From Adineta steineri (lineage: Eukaryota; Rotifera; Eurotatoria; Adinetida; Adinetidae), in NCBI GenBank assembly GCA_905250115.1, contig CAJNOI010000059.1, forward strand, positions 248,001 to 312,000: a DNA stretch of 64,000 bases, written 5' to 3'. Of the stretch, positions 63,548-64,000 are shown in pieces; the stretch's first letter is position 1; every line of letters begins with the position of its first letter. The position numbers and the translations under genes were made by a program. Under the pieces are notes generated by a model. It was not told the origin of the DNA and searched no databases. It worked only from the letters and a program-made list of their open reading frames with translations.

Positions 63548-64000
63548 AGCAATAGACGACGGTAATCATACTTCTATTCCTTTTCCACGATTATATATAG
63601 GCTGAGTCTCTACCTCACCCGTTATTGTTTTCGATACGAAGAGGGACGTTATAGAACTACACCCAATGATTATGCTGATGAGACGAGAACCAAACCACAG
63701 CAAAAACGAAGAAAGCAAAAAGAGAAAGAGAAATATAGAAAAAGAAGAAGAAGACGAATGAGAAAGATATATCTAGAGACAATAACGTTAAGTTGTTCTA
63801 TAAAATGACGACAGTCAGATAAGATGATAATACATCGAATTTGGATACAAATATATACCTAATTGGCTTTTATAATTCTTTTAATTTCAAAACAACAATA
63901 TTGAAAAATTTCTGATAATTATGTGTCTACAAGAAAAATCTTGTATGATAATGATAGCACTAAAAAATAGTAATGATATTACTATTAATATTCTTATAAC
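63548..64000. other. K2P channel upstream region
   Basis: Contains TATATATAA on the minus strand at 63591-63599, 44 nt before the first-exon ATG at 63547, a likely TATA box. GAA-rich sequence at 63700-63760. No ORF of note. Confidence 0.45.

Overview
This window is animal (metazoan) nuclear DNA. It is AT-rich, and nearly every gene is cut by very short GT-AG introns, mostly 45-70 nt. The genes are animal developmental and neuronal types: a Hox1/labial and a Gbx homeobox gene, a LIN-41/TRIM71-like protein, LSM14, a two-pore potassium channel and an LMO7-like LIM protein. The compact introns, poly-Q runs and lophotrochozoan-type gene set fit a bdelloid rotifer or close relative. That is inference; no species is assigned.

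Layout from left to right. At 3.1-9.3 kb (minus) lies a full-length Na+/K+-ATPase alpha-like gene with its catalytic motifs destroyed; a complete trypsin-like protease gene sits in its largest intron, on the same strand. At 9.8-12.0 kb (minus) is a membrane-anchored carboxylesterase/neuroligin-type protein. At 14.9-15.9 kb (minus) is an iodothyronine deiodinase whose active-site selenocysteine is encoded by an in-frame TGA, with a candidate SECIS hairpin downstream. At 16.7-21.5 kb (minus) is a large Neuralized-ROC-COR-Death-TIR protein. At 24.5-26.1 kb (minus) is Hox1. At 28.2-29.9 kb (plus) is a secreted EGF-repeat protein. At 31.3-34.2 kb (minus) is LIN-41/TRIM71. At 36.4-40.2 kb (minus) is a sterol O-acyltransferase. 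At 41.7-43.6 kb (plus) is LSM14. At 45.9-46.4 kb (plus) is Gbx. At 49.5-57.0 kb (minus) is a PDZ-LIM protein of the LMO7/Smash type, and at 60.1-63.5 kb (minus) a K2P potassium channel. The last two appear to have alternative first exons.

The genes do not form one pathway. Hox1 and Gbx lying about 20 kb apart looks like a remnant of the ancestral extended Hox linkage. Three short non-autonomous DNA transposons with 8-bp target duplications (hAT-like MITEs) lie between genes or in introns. The most notable points are the selenoprotein gene that ordinary ORF calling truncates, and the pseudo-ATPase that keeps an intact 1037-codon frame while losing four catalytic motifs.

Exon sums were checked by hand and came out divisible by three for the ATPase, protease, esterase, deiodinase, Hox1, LIN-41, LSM14, Gbx, LMO7-like and K2P genes. 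The ROCO, acyltransferase and EGF gene models are less exact internally.
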